A stretch of DNA of 64,000 nucleotides from positions 310,001 to 374,000 of the forward strand of contig NZ_CP099547.1 in NCBI RefSeq assembly GCF_023973165.1. The letters are read 5' to 3'. The stretch comes from Arcanobacterium pinnipediorum (GTDB lineage Bacteria > Actinomycetota > Actinomycetes > Actinomycetales > Actinomycetaceae). A program made the position numbers and the translations under genes. Every line of letters begins with the position of its first letter. Positions within the stretch are counted from its first letter, which is position 1. The notes beneath the pieces are model-generated. The model was not told where the DNA came from, ran no database searches, and saw only the letters and a list, made by a program, of their open reading frames with translations. Below, piece by piece: positions 18,066-26,937 of the stretch.

Positions 18066-18831
18066 TACTTTCTGCCTTGCCACTTTTGACCACAACAGAT
18101 TCAACAAGTGTGGCTGTGCCGTAAAGCAATACGCTCATCGCCATCAACACGAATGCCACAACAAATACCAAGTCAGTGCGAAACGAAGCTTGAGCCGAGA
18201 TCAGCATAATTCCAAGCCCTTGGCGTGCTCCGACGTATTCTGCGAGAGCAGCTGTGGCTGGCGCATAAGTAACGGCTATTTTAATCCCCGAAAACAGTTG
18301 TCCAGCAGCTGCCGGTGTATGGAGATGGATAAGGCGCCACCATCGACAAGCCCCCAAGGTTCGTGCCACATCTATCTGGTCAAGTGTTGCGCTACCTAAT
18401 CCTTTGAGAAAAGAGATAGCTACGGGGAAGAACGTGTAGACAGCTACCAGCAAGATCTTGTTCGTCAAGCCAAAGCCAAACCAAATAATGAGAAGCGGCG
18501 CGATAGCTATGATAGGAATGGTTTGAGAGATCACCAACAGCGTGTGCATAAGGTGAGTCAATCCCCGCATGATAAACATGAGATAGGCAACCAGCATCCC
18601 AACGATTATCCCGCAACTGATCCCGATAATGACTTCACATCCGGTTACGTAAAGAGCCCGGATAACACTGTCATAGTTGTGGATCAACGCCTGTGCGATA
18701 CCCGTAGGAGCAGGAAGCGTCAAAGCATCTATTTCAGAGATCTTGACATATATTTCCCATCCAACAAGCAAGGCACTCACAGCCAGCACAGTGATCGCAA
18801 TTTTTATTCGCCGATTCGCCAAGCCCATCAT
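18058..18831 (-). CDS. ABC transporter permease (ThiX/SsuC-like)
   Basis: The 257-residue membrane protein has about six membrane segments and a BPD_transp_1 domain. The coupling region is present near residue 165, with LGACRWWRLIHLHTPAA in place of the usual EAA loop, preceded by LGSATLDQIDVARTLGA. It resembles permeases of the nitrate/sulfonate/pyrimidine-precursor group. The ATG overlaps the stop of the lipoprotein gene (ATGA type), and its own stop overlaps the ATPase start. Position in a TPP-riboswitch operon suggests uptake of HMP, formylaminopyrimidine or thiamine; the sequence alone does not settle which. Confidence 0.88.
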   Translation of the reverse strand: MMGLANRRIKIAITVLAVSALLVGWEIYVKISEIDALTLPAPTGIAQALIHNYDSVIRALYVTGCEVIIGISCGIIVGMLVAYLMFIMRGLTHLMHTLLVISQTIPIIAIAPLLIIWFGFGLTNKILLVAVYTFFPVAISFLKGLGSATLDQIDVARTLGACRWWRLIHLHTPAAAGQLFSGIKIAVTYAPATAALAEYVGARQGLGIMLISAQASFRTDLVFVVAFVLMAMSVLLYGTATLVESVVVKSGKAESND

Positions 18832-19838
18832 TTCACAAACTCATTAGTCACCAGATCTTCAGCCAAGAGTTTTGCAGATCTCGGTTGGTTATTGGCATCA
18901 AGGATAGTTCCATGCGCCACGAGATAATCCAAGAAGGTCTGCCACGCCTGCAAATCTGCCAGCCCGGTTCTACCCGTTGCATCTGGCCAAAACTTTGTTG
19001 TTAACAGCTCATGTGAACGCTTGACTAACTCTGGATTGAGCTGGGCATCGGGATTCTCAGCTATCAAAATATCGGAAGCTTCATCAAGATGATCCAACGT
19101 ATAGTCATACCCCTTTTTCGTTGCGCTAACAAAATCTTTGACAAGTTCCGGATCATTTTTGATCAGGTCATTTTTCGCCGATATTCCCAACACCGCAGGC
19201 GTTCCAGGCACACCCCACTCCCACGGATACATAAACCGCAACGCAGAACCTTTTAACTCAAACTCAATCGATTCCCAAGTGGATAATCCTTCGGCAAAAT
19301 CAGCACTGCCATCTGCAACAGCCTGGTACGCAGCAGTTCCCATAACAACGGTGTCAAACTCACCTTTTCCGCCGTCGTGTCTTATCATCTCCTTAACTTT
19401 GTCAGTGTTTTGCACACCACCATAAGTTGCAAAAAGTTTGCCATCGAGATCTTTGGGTGTATGAATATCGGAATCAGCCCGAACAGCTATTCCTTGGCTA
19501 GACAACGGCTGTAAGGAATAGACCATCTTCAAATCAGCGCCCTGCCCGTAGGCAATTGCCAGCGATTCAGCGCCCGTGAAACCAAACTCGGCCCCACCGT
19601 GCTCGACCACTGATTCAACCCCGGCTTGGGAAAACCCAAGAACTTCGACGTCGAGCCCAGCGTCTTCGTAATAGCCCTTATTGAGCGCAACATATATTCC
19701 GGTGTGATTGGTATTTGGTGTCCAATCCAAAATCACGCGCACATGTCGGTTAGCGGTATCGTCCGTCGTCGAAGCATCACATCCGCTCAAACCGGCAGCT
19801 AAAACGAAACTACAGCATAGCGCAAGAAATTTTTTCAT
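18828..19838 (-). CDS. ABC transporter substrate-binding lipoprotein (ThiY-like)
   Basis: This 336-residue protein starts with a lipoprotein signal peptide, MKKFLALCCSFVLAAGLSGCDAS, with the lipidated Cys near residue 20. An NMT1/ThiY-type domain follows: VILDWTPNTNHTGIYVALNKG, then ESLAIAYGQGADLKMVYS and DLDGKLFATYGG. The motif DWTPNTNHTG is typical of ThiY and THI5 relatives that bind pyrimidine precursors such as formylaminopyrimidine. It would sit on the outer face of the membrane and deliver substrate to the permease encoded next. It follows the kinase gene by 27 bp in the TPP-riboswitch operon. Confidence 0.88.
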   Translation of the reverse strand: MKKFLALCCSFVLAAGLSGCDASTTDDTANRHVRVILDWTPNTNHTGIYVALNKGYYEDAGLDVEVLGFSQAGVESVVEHGGAEFGFTGAESLAIAYGQGADLKMVYSLQPLSSQGIAVRADSDIHTPKDLDGKLFATYGGVQNTDKVKEMIRHDGGKGEFDTVVMGTAAYQAVADGSADFAEGLSTWESIEFELKGSALRFMYPWEWGVPGTPAVLGISAKNDLIKNDPELVKDFVSATKKGYDYTLDHLDEASDILIAENPDAQLNPELVKRSHELLTTKFWPDATGRTGLADLQAWQTFLDYLVAHGTILDANNQPRSAKLLAEDLVTNEFVK

Positions 19839-19865
19839 AGTAAACCTTTCAAAAAAACAAGTGGA

Positions 19866-21020
19866 TCAAGAAACGCATTGCGAAATATGAGAAAGAAATT
19901 GCTGACCTGGCCGCGATACGAACCACGCAGTGTGCCCACGGAAATACTCGTTATACGACCAGTGCGCAATAGACGCATCTACCGGGGCTTGTGCGTAATA
20001 TTCCAAGAAATGAAGTCCGGCTTCGACTTGAGTCAAGGCGAGCATAGGAGCCAACGATGCACGTTCTGCAGCGGTTAGGTGAACGTGATCGAGGTAGCCA
20101 GAAATAATCTCTGCCGCAATATCGTGGCGGGCGTGGACGTTGCCTCCAGCGCTAATGGCGAGCCAATCGATAGCATGGCGTTCTATCGCTATTGCAAGAT
20201 CAAAGATGCGCGGATTTACGGCGGCGAGGCCAAAATCAATAACGGATGTGACCTGTTCCTTATCCCACAACATATTCGAACAGTGCAAATCGCCATGCGT
20301 CCACTGTTGCGGGATAGTGGGATCGATATCTTCAGATAGTTGTCGAGGTAAGTCTAAATCAGACTCTATGTCATAGCCGTGAGTGGAGATAAAAGCTTTA
20401 ACTGCAGGATGGGATTCGAGAAAGTCAGGCAGGGCTTGAAGCGGATCAGATAGCAGAAGCTGGAACCGGTTATCATAGGCGCTCATTCCCGGATCATGGG
20501 CCGGATAATTCTCGCTCACATTGGCTAGCATCCCCGCTATCTGGCCGATCTTATGTGCTTCTTGAAGGGTGTTTGGCCCGGCCCAACTTCTCGTATTGCG
20601 ATACCTATCTTCACCCACTCCCGCATAGGTAGCTTCATAGATCCATTCACCTGAATCGGAGGCAAAACGCATAACCGATGCGATTTCGCCGTCATCTTGT
20701 TCGGTCAGCACCAAGGGCGGGGTAGGGAACCCAGATGAGTGTAGATACGTGGTGAAATCATGTTGAGCTTGCAACTGGCGGATTGGATACAATGCCGGCA
20801 GATAGCGTTTAACGAAAATATGGGGTAGGTCTGGCCCTAGATCTACCTCGCACCCGGCCGCCATAGGTCTATGCGAATGGCGCACGATGCGAGGAGAAAC
20901 ATGGGTAGTAGACAAAACTCCCAGATCTGAAACGATCCGGGAGGAGTAGTGAGCAATCTCAGCCTGCGTTATGGCAGGCCATTTCTGCTCGACTACCGTT
21001 AGCTGTTGCTCGACTTCCAT
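19866..21020 (-). CDS. APH-fold phosphotransferase, candidate thiamine-related kinase
   Basis: The 384-residue protein has the aminoglycoside/choline-kinase fold. The catalytic loop is WTHGDLHCSNMLW near residue 240, and the metal-binding DFG is in VIDFGLAAVNPRIFDLAIAIER near 258. The family includes choline, thiamine (ThiK), homoserine and antibiotic kinases, so sequence alone does not give the substrate. It is the first gene after a TPP riboswitch, with AAAAGG shortly before its ATG, and it precedes thiamine-precursor transport genes. Phosphorylation of imported thiamine or of a precursor is therefore the best inference. It has no signal peptide. Antibiotic resistance is unlikely given the regulation. 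Confidence 0.75.
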   Translation of the reverse strand: MEVEQQLTVVEQKWPAITQAEIAHYSSRIVSDLGVLSTTHVSPRIVRHSHRPMAAGCEVDLGPDLPHIFVKRYLPALYPIRQLQAQHDFTTYLHSSGFPTPPLVLTEQDDGEIASVMRFASDSGEWIYEATYAGVGEDRYRNTRSWAGPNTLQEAHKIGQIAGMLANVSENYPAHDPGMSAYDNRFQLLLSDPLQALPDFLESHPAVKAFISTHGYDIESDLDLPRQLSEDIDPTIPQQWTHGDLHCSNMLWDKEQVTSVIDFGLAAVNPRIFDLAIAIERHAIDWLAISAGGNVHARHDIAAEIISGYLDHVHLTAAERASLAPMLALTQVEAGLHFLEYYAQAPVDASIAHWSYNEYFRGHTAWFVSRPGQQFLSHISQCVS

Positions 21021-21047
21021 AAGTCACCTTTTAGGCACAGCACGGCA

Positions 21048-21141
21048 CCGACGCGCGACGTTCCTCCGCTGGCATTACCCAGTTCAGGTCAACGGTCGGA
21101 GGTGGGACCCTCCCTCTCAGCCACAATGGCTCCCGTGTCGG
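21048..21141 (-). promoter_or_regulatory. TPP riboswitch (THI element)
   Basis: On the minus strand the conserved THI-box parts appear in order: GGCTGAGAGGG with ACCC-type sequence after it, then ACCTGAACTGGGTAATGCC and AGCG. The P1 helix pairs CCGAC (21137-21141) with GTCGG (21048-21052). It lies 28 bases before the start of the kinase gene at 21020, in the right orientation. A short distance to the Shine-Dalgarno sequence fits translational control, with thiamine pyrophosphate turning the five-gene operon off. Confidence 0.93.
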
Positions 21142-21234
21142 TTACAGGATAACAGGCTTTTGTGATGCTGGCATATTTTTGATATCCACAACACAGCATA
21201 TACGTAGGTGGGTGCTACCCAAGAGGCGTAAATC

Positions 21235-22302
21235 CTACCATTCCTGCTTGCCACGCGAAGCTAGTAATCGTCTAAAGGATTCAACACGCGCCGCGAGCAG
21301 AGAGTCGGGTTCAACGAATTGTGGATCATCAAGGGCACACTCGATCACGCCGGCCTCATGTGTGCATCCGCGCGGGCAATGATCTGCAATCTCATCTAAA
21401 TCGGGAAAGCCGCGCAGTAATCCATCTGGTGTGACGTGCGCTAGGCCAAAGGTGCGCACACCTGGGGTATCGATAACGGTCCCAGCTCCAAGATAATCGA
21501 AAGCCATCGCTGAGGTCGAGGTATGACGCCCACGCCCGGTAACTTCATTAACCCGCCCGATTTCGCGGCTAGCTTGCGGGATCAGAGCATTGATCAGGGT
21601 CGATTTTCCTACCCCGGAATGCCCAACGAGTACCGAGACGCGGCCGGTGAGTTTTTCGCGCAACTGTGCCAAACCGTCGTCGGCACGGTTCGTTTTGGCC
21701 TCACTATGTGTTTTAGCCTCGGAATCGTCGCCGTGTTCGACGACGCTGGTGACAACGATATCTAACCCCATCGGTTCATAGATTGCCCGTAATTCTTCTG
21801 CTGGAGCCAAATCCGATTTCGTCAACGCTAAGATAACGTCCATCCCGGCGTCGTAGGCAGCTACCACGCAGCGGTCAATCATGCCGGTGCGCGGTTCTGG
21901 TTGCGCAAGGGCTGCCACAATCACTAATTGATCAGCATTGGCTACGATAATTCGTTCATTGCCAGATGCTTCACCTTCTTCGCCAACTCGGCGCAACACG
22001 GTTGAGCGTTCGTCGACCCCAGCTATCCGCGCCAGGGTATCTTTGCGTCCAGAGAGATCTCCGACCATAGCACAAACGTCGCCCACAACGATTCCGCGCC
22101 GGCCCAGTTCGCGGGCTTTAACTGCAACAACATCAATGCCCGTCTCGACCATGCGCACATGGTAGCGTCCGCGATCAACCCGATAGATTCGTCCGCGCGG
22201 TGCAGAAGAATAGTCGGGACGAATCTTGGTGCGCGGGCGTGAGGGTTTTCCCGGACGAACTTTGACCCGGTAGTCATCTGTTCCTGTATCGCCTCTACTC
22301 AC
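21235..22302 (-). CDS. rsgA: Ribosome small-subunit-dependent GTPase RsgA
   Basis: RsgA is a circularly permuted GTPase that helps 30S subunit maturation. The 355-residue protein has the order G4 TKSD (161-164), G1 GHSGVGKS (227-234), G3 DTPG (278-281), which is the permuted order typical of the family. An OB-fold precedes the GTPase, and a C-terminal zinc site carries C309, C313, H315 and C322. A basic N-terminal extension is usual in Actinobacteria. It begins 6 bp after aroA, and the aroA-rsgA pairing is conserved in mycobacteria and relatives. Confidence 0.95.
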   Translation of the reverse strand: MSRGDTGTDDYRVKVRPGKPSRPRTKIRPDYSSAPRGRIYRVDRGRYHVRMVETGIDVVAVKARELGRRGIVVGDVCAMVGDLSGRKDTLARIAGVDERSTVLRRVGEEGEASGNERIIVANADQLVIVAALAQPEPRTGMIDRCVVAAYDAGMDVILALTKSDLAPAEELRAIYEPMGLDIVVTSVVEHGDDSEAKTHSEAKTNRADDGLAQLREKLTGRVSVLVGHSGVGKSTLINALIPQASREIGRVNEVTGRGRHTSTSAMAFDYLGAGTVIDTPGVRTFGLAHVTPDGLLRGFPDLDEIADHCPRGCTHEAGVIECALDDPQFVEPDSLLAARVESFRRLLASRGKQEW

Positions 22303-22308
22303 CTAAAG

Positions 22309-23745
22309 TCATCCATTCGTGATCATTGTTTGCCACATTGTGGCGAACTGTGGGAAAGTTTTTGCTGTAGCTTCTATATTATCAACGCGCACCCCGGCAA
22401 TACCCAACCCGAGAATCGCACCGCATGTTGCCATGCGATGATCGGCATAGGAGTGGAGATCGCCGCCGTGTAGCTTGCGTGGATCTGCGTCGATAACGAG
22501 AGTATCACCGCGGGTGTATGCGCTAACGCCAACGCGATTAAGTGTAGCTGTTAATGCCTCAAGGCGGTCGGTTTCATGGCCACGCAGATGCCCGATGTTG
22601 CGCAGGAAACTGCGCCCGGGTGCAAAGGCGCAGATAGCGGCGATGGTGGGCACGAGTTCACCGACGTCGCCCATATCTACATCGAGTGGTTTAATAGTTT
22701 GCGGTCCGTGGCAGATGAGTTTACTTCCCGCAGCAGTAGGTTGGACGTGGAGCTTACCGCCTGCCATTCGTAGTAGTTCAAGATATGCGCGGCCGGGCTG
22801 TGTTGAGTTTTGTGGCCAATTCTCAATCGTTATTTCGCCGCCGGTAACCATTGCGGCACCAAGAAAAGGTCCGGCATTGGACAGGTCGGGTTCGATGTCG
22901 ATTCGCTGGCCGTAGCCGGTGTGCACTGACTTTCGCTGAGCGCTGGGTGGTTGCGCAGCGCTGGCGGTTTTGAGGTCACCTATTGGACGTGGATTAGGTT
23001 TGGTTGGTAGAACCGACCATGAATTATTATCGACGACGACGGTGTGCCCGGCTTGGCGCATAACATCTACGGTCATTGCGACGTGCGGGGCGGAGGGGAG
23101 TTGTTGGGGACTAAGATCTATGACTAAACCGTTTTCCATCAGGGGAGCGCTGAGCAAGAGAGCTGAAAGAAATTGCGATGATGCGCCAGAGTCGAGGGTT
23201 AGCCGCCCGCCCGTGATTGGGCCGTGGGCTTCGATGGTCAGTGGGAAATTCACACCTGTAGTGCTAGGTGAAGTTATTGTGACTCCGAGATCAGTTAGGG
23301 CGCGAACTAGACCAGAAATTGGGCGGTGCCGGGCGTTCGTTGCGCACTCGATGGTAACTTTCCCGGTAGCCATAGCTGCGAGCGGGAGAATGAAGCGCAT
23401 TACCGTCCCGGCCTGGTGGGCATGGATCGATATATTACCGCGAATGCGGATGTGGCCCGATTCGGTGCGTGGTAAGGGGTAAATAATGCACGAGTGCGCA
23501 TTCCATTTCACTTGGGCACCCAAAGTGGTTAGGGCTTCAGCCATCACGAAAGTATCTTGTGATTTAAGAGCGCCATAAAGCTCGACTGGTTCGCTACCAG
23601 TTGCAGCGAGAATCATCCATCTTGCGGTTAGTGATTTAGAACCAGGCAGGCTGATCCGGCTGGTGAGCCGATAGTTTGCTGGCACTGTTGGAGCATGCCA
23701 CCATGAGTTCTCGGGAGAATCACTTATCATGCGATGTTTTGACAC
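22309..23745 (-). CDS. aroA: 3-phosphoshikimate 1-carboxyvinyltransferase (EPSP synthase)
   Basis: AroA joins phosphoenolpyruvate to shikimate 3-phosphate, the sixth step of the shikimate pathway. The 478-residue protein has the substrate-binding start SLPGSKSLTARWMILAATG near residue 33, a DSGASSQFLSALLLSAPL stretch near 195, EPDLSNAGPFLGAAMV near 290, and GHLRGHETDRLEAL near 400 with the conserved Arg-rich site. LPGSKSLTAR carries Ala where Asn is more usual (SxTNR). The length is somewhat above the family norm (about 430), mainly from an inserted linker near 260-275. It is co-transcribed with rsgA. Confidence 0.95.
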   Translation of the reverse strand: MSKHRMISDSPENSWWHAPTVPANYRLTSRISLPGSKSLTARWMILAATGSEPVELYGALKSQDTFVMAEALTTLGAQVKWNAHSCIIYPLPRTESGHIRIRGNISIHAHQAGTVMRFILPLAAMATGKVTIECATNARHRPISGLVRALTDLGVTITSPSTTGVNFPLTIEAHGPITGGRLTLDSGASSQFLSALLLSAPLMENGLVIDLSPQQLPSAPHVAMTVDVMRQAGHTVVVDNNSWSVLPTKPNPRPIGDLKTASAAQPPSAQRKSVHTGYGQRIDIEPDLSNAGPFLGAAMVTGGEITIENWPQNSTQPGRAYLELLRMAGGKLHVQPTAAGSKLICHGPQTIKPLDVDMGDVGELVPTIAAICAFAPGRSFLRNIGHLRGHETDRLEALTATLNRVGVSAYTRGDTLVIDADPRKLHGGDLHSYADHRMATCGAILGLGIAGVRVDNIEATAKTFPQFATMWQTMITNG

Positions 23746-23812
23746 GAAGACGACGTTAGGTGCGAGCGGCTGCAGTCATTACGTTATAACTCCAGCCGCA
23801 TCGACTACCATG

Positions 23813-24328
23813 CTAGGAACGTGCGGGAGCGATCTGCTCAAAACGCTGGGATGCATTTTGAACTGCTCGTTCACTTAACCGGGCTGCGCGCCAGCCAACC
23901 GAGGGCTTGCCAGAACGATCGGTGGATGCAATCAACGCACCTCCAATAAGACCAGCGGCAGAAAGTAGCCCTGAAATGTCCTTCTTGCGCTCAGCTAGAG
24001 GCTTCTTTTCCCACACTGGATTGTTTGCCAGTGCCAGTGGAATCTGGGTAATTCCAAGTAAAAGAGCAGCCGAGCGTGGCGCTCGCGAACGCGCTAGTTG
24101 CAGGCCAGCGAGGGCAACCACGCCACCGGATAGGCGAGTGAGTAGATCGAGCGTTGCATCGCTAGGTTCACTAATTCCCAGCTTCGTATCCACACCAGCT
24201 TTTTGGGCTAAGACCCAGAGCTTGCGGGCTGGCTTGCGATGATCTTGAGGCTTAGTAACAGCATCTATGCCAGAGACAATAAATGGTGCAGCGAGTAACG
24301 GACGAGAAATCTTGTTCACAATAGTCAT
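23813..24328 (-). CDS. DoxX-family membrane protein
   Basis: The 171-residue protein begins ISRPLLAAPFIVSGIDAVTKP, the opening typical of DoxX-like proteins. Three to four membrane segments follow, with LTRLSGGVVALAGLQLAR and a later SGLLSAAGLIGGALIA. DoxX proteins are small polytopic membrane proteins, some linked to redox or oxidative stress. It stands alone, 67 bp after the aroA start region and convergent with no neighbour. Placement beside aroA and near a SigH-like factor is recurrent in Actinobacteria (from memory). The function is not established. Confidence 0.8.
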   Translation of the reverse strand: MTIVNKISRPLLAAPFIVSGIDAVTKPQDHRKPARKLWVLAQKAGVDTKLGISEPSDATLDLLTRLSGGVVALAGLQLARSRAPRSAALLLGITQIPLALANNPVWEKKPLAERKKDISGLLSAAGLIGGALIASTDRSGKPSVGWRAARLSERAVQNASQRFEQIAPARS

Positions 24329-24408
24329 AGCCCTAGCTTAGCGTGACATTCCCACGAAGTTTGCGAAACACAGAAAATTACGCTGAAAGTAGAGTTGAAT
24401 ATGGCTTC

Positions 24409-25167
24409 CTAGAGGTCAATGATTTTGGCGAGCGGCCCATAGTGTGCATCAATAGCACGTTTGTAGGCCTCAAGATCGCCAGCCTCAGCGGCTTGAAGCA
24501 TATCTCGGTGGGCATGCGCAGTAATAAGAAGTTCATCCGAAGCTGGGGTTTGTAGCTCCGGAATGAAGGCTTGATGGACCAGCCACATCGCACTAATCAA
24601 TTGCGAGATGAGCGAATCTCCAGCAAAACGGGTCAATGCTTCGTGGAAAGCAATATCTTCGTCAAGATACGTTTGTCCCGAGCTGGCACGTTCAACCATA
24701 CGATCTACAAGAGTGTGCAATTCTGGATTATGCGTTCCGGCAAATTCTCGCACAACATCATCGGCAATCCCTAGATCGAGAACTTTTCGCGTAATAACTA
24801 CTTGGCGCAAGCTAGCTTTTCCAGACGACTGATCTAACGAATTGCGAAGAATAAGGGTTTGAACGAGAGGTTCGAGTGACATCTGCCCAACGAAAGATCC
24901 ACGACCTTGATGGACGCTCACAATATCAAGAGCAGCTAATTGACGAAGAGCTTCGCGAACTGATGAACGTGAGACTCCTAAATCTGCACACAACTCTGCC
25001 TCCGTTGGCAGTGCGTCACCAGGTTTTAGGTGGTGGTTGAGGATATAACCTTTTATTGCATCCATCGTGGCTGTTGAACGCATGACTGTACCAATCATCG
25101 AACGATCAGGCGTTGATGAAGCAGTGTACTTCTTCAGGATCACTTGCAATGACTTGTCAGACAACAT
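24409..25167 (-). CDS. FadR-family (GntR) transcriptional regulator
   Basis: The 252-residue protein has an N-terminal GntR winged helix (LKPGDALPTEAELCADLGVSRSSVREALRQL, described in two parts: a helix then the recognition helix) at about residues 45-105. A C-terminal all-helical FCD ligand-binding domain follows, with the metal-site pattern DEDIAFHEAL and later HRDMLQAAEAGD. It is divergent from the nanK-nanE-nagB-nagA operon, so it probably represses that operon and responds to an amino-sugar phosphate. ATG 25167 is kept as start, but starts at 25098 or 25083 would give a more typical N-terminus. A palindrome lies just upstream. Confidence 0.85.
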   Translation of the reverse strand: MLSDKSLQVILKKYTASSTPDRSMIGTVMRSTATMDAIKGYILNHHLKPGDALPTEAELCADLGVSRSSVREALRQLAALDIVSVHQGRGSFVGQMSLEPLVQTLILRNSLDQSSGKASLRQVVITRKVLDLGIADDVVREFAGTHNPELHTLVDRMVERASSGQTYLDEDIAFHEALTRFAGDSLISQLISAMWLVHQAFIPELQTPASDELLITAHAHRDMLQAAEAGDLEAYKRAIDAHYGPLAKIIDL

Positions 25168-25175
25168 AGGCTTAA

Positions 25176-25190
25176 TTGTAACGAATACAA
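25176..25190. promoter_or_regulatory. Candidate GntR-type operator
   Basis: TTGTAACGAATACAA is a 15-bp imperfect palindrome with 5-bp arms TTGTA/TACAA. It lies in the divergent region between the regulator and nanK, overlapping a TACAAT -10-like hexamer on the minus strand. Size and symmetry suit a FadR-family site. Confidence 0.4.
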
Positions 25191-25290
25191 GGCATCGTTG
25201 CCCTGTTTTACGGCAGATTTTTTTCGAACTAATTTTTCGCTAATTTTGTCTAGGCAGTGTGCGATACAGTCAGAAAGCTGAGGAACAAAG

Positions 25291-26211
25291 GTGGTTCTTC
25301 TTTCACTAGATATTGGTGGTACCAAAGTCGGTTGGGCGATCGTTACTGGCGGCATTGACGAACTATCGATCAGCGAACGTGGTTCGATTCCAACCCAGGC
25401 TTTCGACGGCGGTGAGCGGGTTGCGCAACGAATTTGCGAGCTGGCAACCGAGATTGTGGAACGAGTGAGCGTAGATGGCATCGCGGTAGCCTCTGCCGGC
25501 GTCGTCGATCCACAAACAGGAGCTATTGTATCTGCAACCGGAACGATGCCAGGCTGGGGTGGTACCCCGCTAGGTGATCTGCTGCGTGAAGCTACCGGAA
25601 AACCAGTGTGGGCTATCAACGATGTTCATGCACACGGTTTAGGCGAAGCGATTCTCGGCGCTGGGCGCGGTTTTCGTTCAGTTCTAGCCTGCGCTGTAGG
25701 TACTGGAATCGGTGGCGCACATATTAGTGATGGTCGAATAGTTTTCGGCGACCACAACTTAGCTGGGCATTTCGGCCATATTCACCATCATTTTGCGGCC
25801 GGGCAGCAGTGCTCTTGCGGGCGTGATGGCCACATTGAGGCGATCTGTTCTGGTTCTGGCATCACTACCTGGTTCAATTCGCGCTCGGGCGATGTAACAG
25901 TAAACAATGGCCGCCAACTCCAAGACTTAGCTGAAACTGGTCACGAACTTGCTGCCACAACCTTTGCCCAATCAGCCTATGCGCTCGGTGAAGTTCTTGG
26001 ATCATTAGCAAATTCCATCGATCCTTCCGTCATCGTCCTATCTGGATCGATGACCCGCTCGGGGCAAACCTGGTGGGACGAAGTGCGCCGCGGATACCGC
26101 GCAAGTGCCATGGATTTCGTTGCGGAGCTTCAATTACGCAACGGTGAGTTAGGGTCTGACGCCCCGCTATATGGCGCCGCCCTGTATTACTATTCAAGAG
26201 AGAGTAAGTGA
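25291..26211 (+). CDS. nanK: ROK-family sugar kinase, probable N-acetylmannosamine kinase
   Basis: The protein phosphorylates a sugar, most likely N-acetylmannosamine, giving the substrate for the epimerase encoded next. The 306-residue protein has the ATP-binding opening LSLDIGGTKVGWAIV, the ROK signature AVGTGIGGAHIS near residue 135, and GHFGHIHHHFAAGQQCSCG then RDGHIEAICSG. In the zinc motif CxCGxxGC, the last Cys is His here. The GTG start at 25291 follows AGGA. The TGA overlaps the ATG of nanE, so the genes are coupled. Glucokinase or N-acetylglucosamine kinase remain possible from sequence alone; the neighbour decides for NanK. Confidence 0.85.
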   Translation: MVLLSLDIGGTKVGWAIVTGGIDELSISERGSIPTQAFDGGERVAQRICELATEIVERVSVDGIAVASAGVVDPQTGAIVSATGTMPGWGGTPLGDLLREATGKPVWAINDVHAHGLGEAILGAGRGFRSVLACAVGTGIGGAHISDGRIVFGDHNLAGHFGHIHHHFAAGQQCSCGRDGHIEAICSGSGITTWFNSRSGDVTVNNGRQLQDLAETGHELAATTFAQSAYALGEVLGSLANSIDPSVIVLSGSMTRSGQTWWDEVRRGYRASAMDFVAELQLRNGELGSDAPLYGAALYYYSRESK

Positions 26212-26882
26212 TGAATCCGCTTATTGAATCATTACGAGGCACCGTAATCGTCTCGGTGCAAGCCTATCCAGGTGAGCCATTGCGCCACCCTGAAACTATG
26301 GCTCAGATGGCGCGGGCTGCTGAACTGGGTGGCACCTCTGCCATTCGCTGCCAAGGCCTCGCCGATATTTCTGCAATCAAAGGGCGAGTCAAAATCCCAG
26401 TCATTGGATTGTGGAAAGAAGGCGATGAGGGAGTCTATATCACCCCCACGTTGCGCCATGCCCGGGCCTGCTCGATGGCTGGCGCCGATATTGTTGCTAT
26501 CGACGCTACCGGCCGGCCACGCCCAGATGGGCTAAGCTACGCCCAAACCATTGCAGAGTTGAAGAAAGATGGCATCTTAACGATGGCTGACTGTGGTTCA
26601 TTTGACGATGCCCAACGCGCTGTCGATGCAGGCACTGACATCATCTCCACCACACTGGCAGGGTATAGTGGAGATCGGGAAAAAACAGATGGTCCAGACT
26701 TTGAATTATTGGCGCAGATGGTAGAAGCATTCCCAACTATGCCAGTGATTTGCGAAGGTCGAATCCATACTCCACAACAAGCTCGCCAGGTCCTTGAAGC
26801 CGGTGCGTTTGCCGCCGTCGTCGGCACTGCAATTACGCACCCAACTTCGATCACGTCCTGGTTTATCAACGCAACTAAATAA
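26211..26882 (+). CDS. nanE: N-acetylmannosamine-6-phosphate 2-epimerase
   Basis: NanE converts ManNAc-6-P to GlcNAc-6-P. The protein has about 223 residues and a TIM-barrel pattern: LRGTVIVSVQAYPGEPL, GTSAIRCQGLADI, KIPVIGLWKEGDEGVYITPT and GADIVAIDATGRPRPDG (each a strand-loop element), then VICEGRIHTPQQARQVLEAGAFAAVVGTAITHP near the end (phosphate site). The catalytic Lys lies in the IGLWKEG-type segment. An in-frame GTG at 26208 is an alternative start; ATG 26211 overlaps the nanK TGA. It is the second gene of the operon. Confidence 0.93.
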   Translation: MNPLIESLRGTVIVSVQAYPGEPLRHPETMAQMARAAELGGTSAIRCQGLADISAIKGRVKIPVIGLWKEGDEGVYITPTLRHARACSMAGADIVAIDATGRPRPDGLSYAQTIAELKKDGILTMADCGSFDDAQRAVDAGTDIISTTLAGYSGDREKTDGPDFELLAQMVEAFPTMPVICEGRIHTPQQARQVLEAGAFAAVVGTAITHPTSITSWFINATK

Positions 26883-26937
26883 CGAAACTTTAACTCAAGA
26901 ACGAAAGTTCTCGGCAACAACGAAAGAAGACTCGCAC

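Noticed and set aside
19866..21020. Kinase gene as an aminoglycoside or macrolide resistance gene
   Set aside because: The APH fold is shared by many kinases, and the TPP riboswitch and transport neighbours point to thiamine metabolism.
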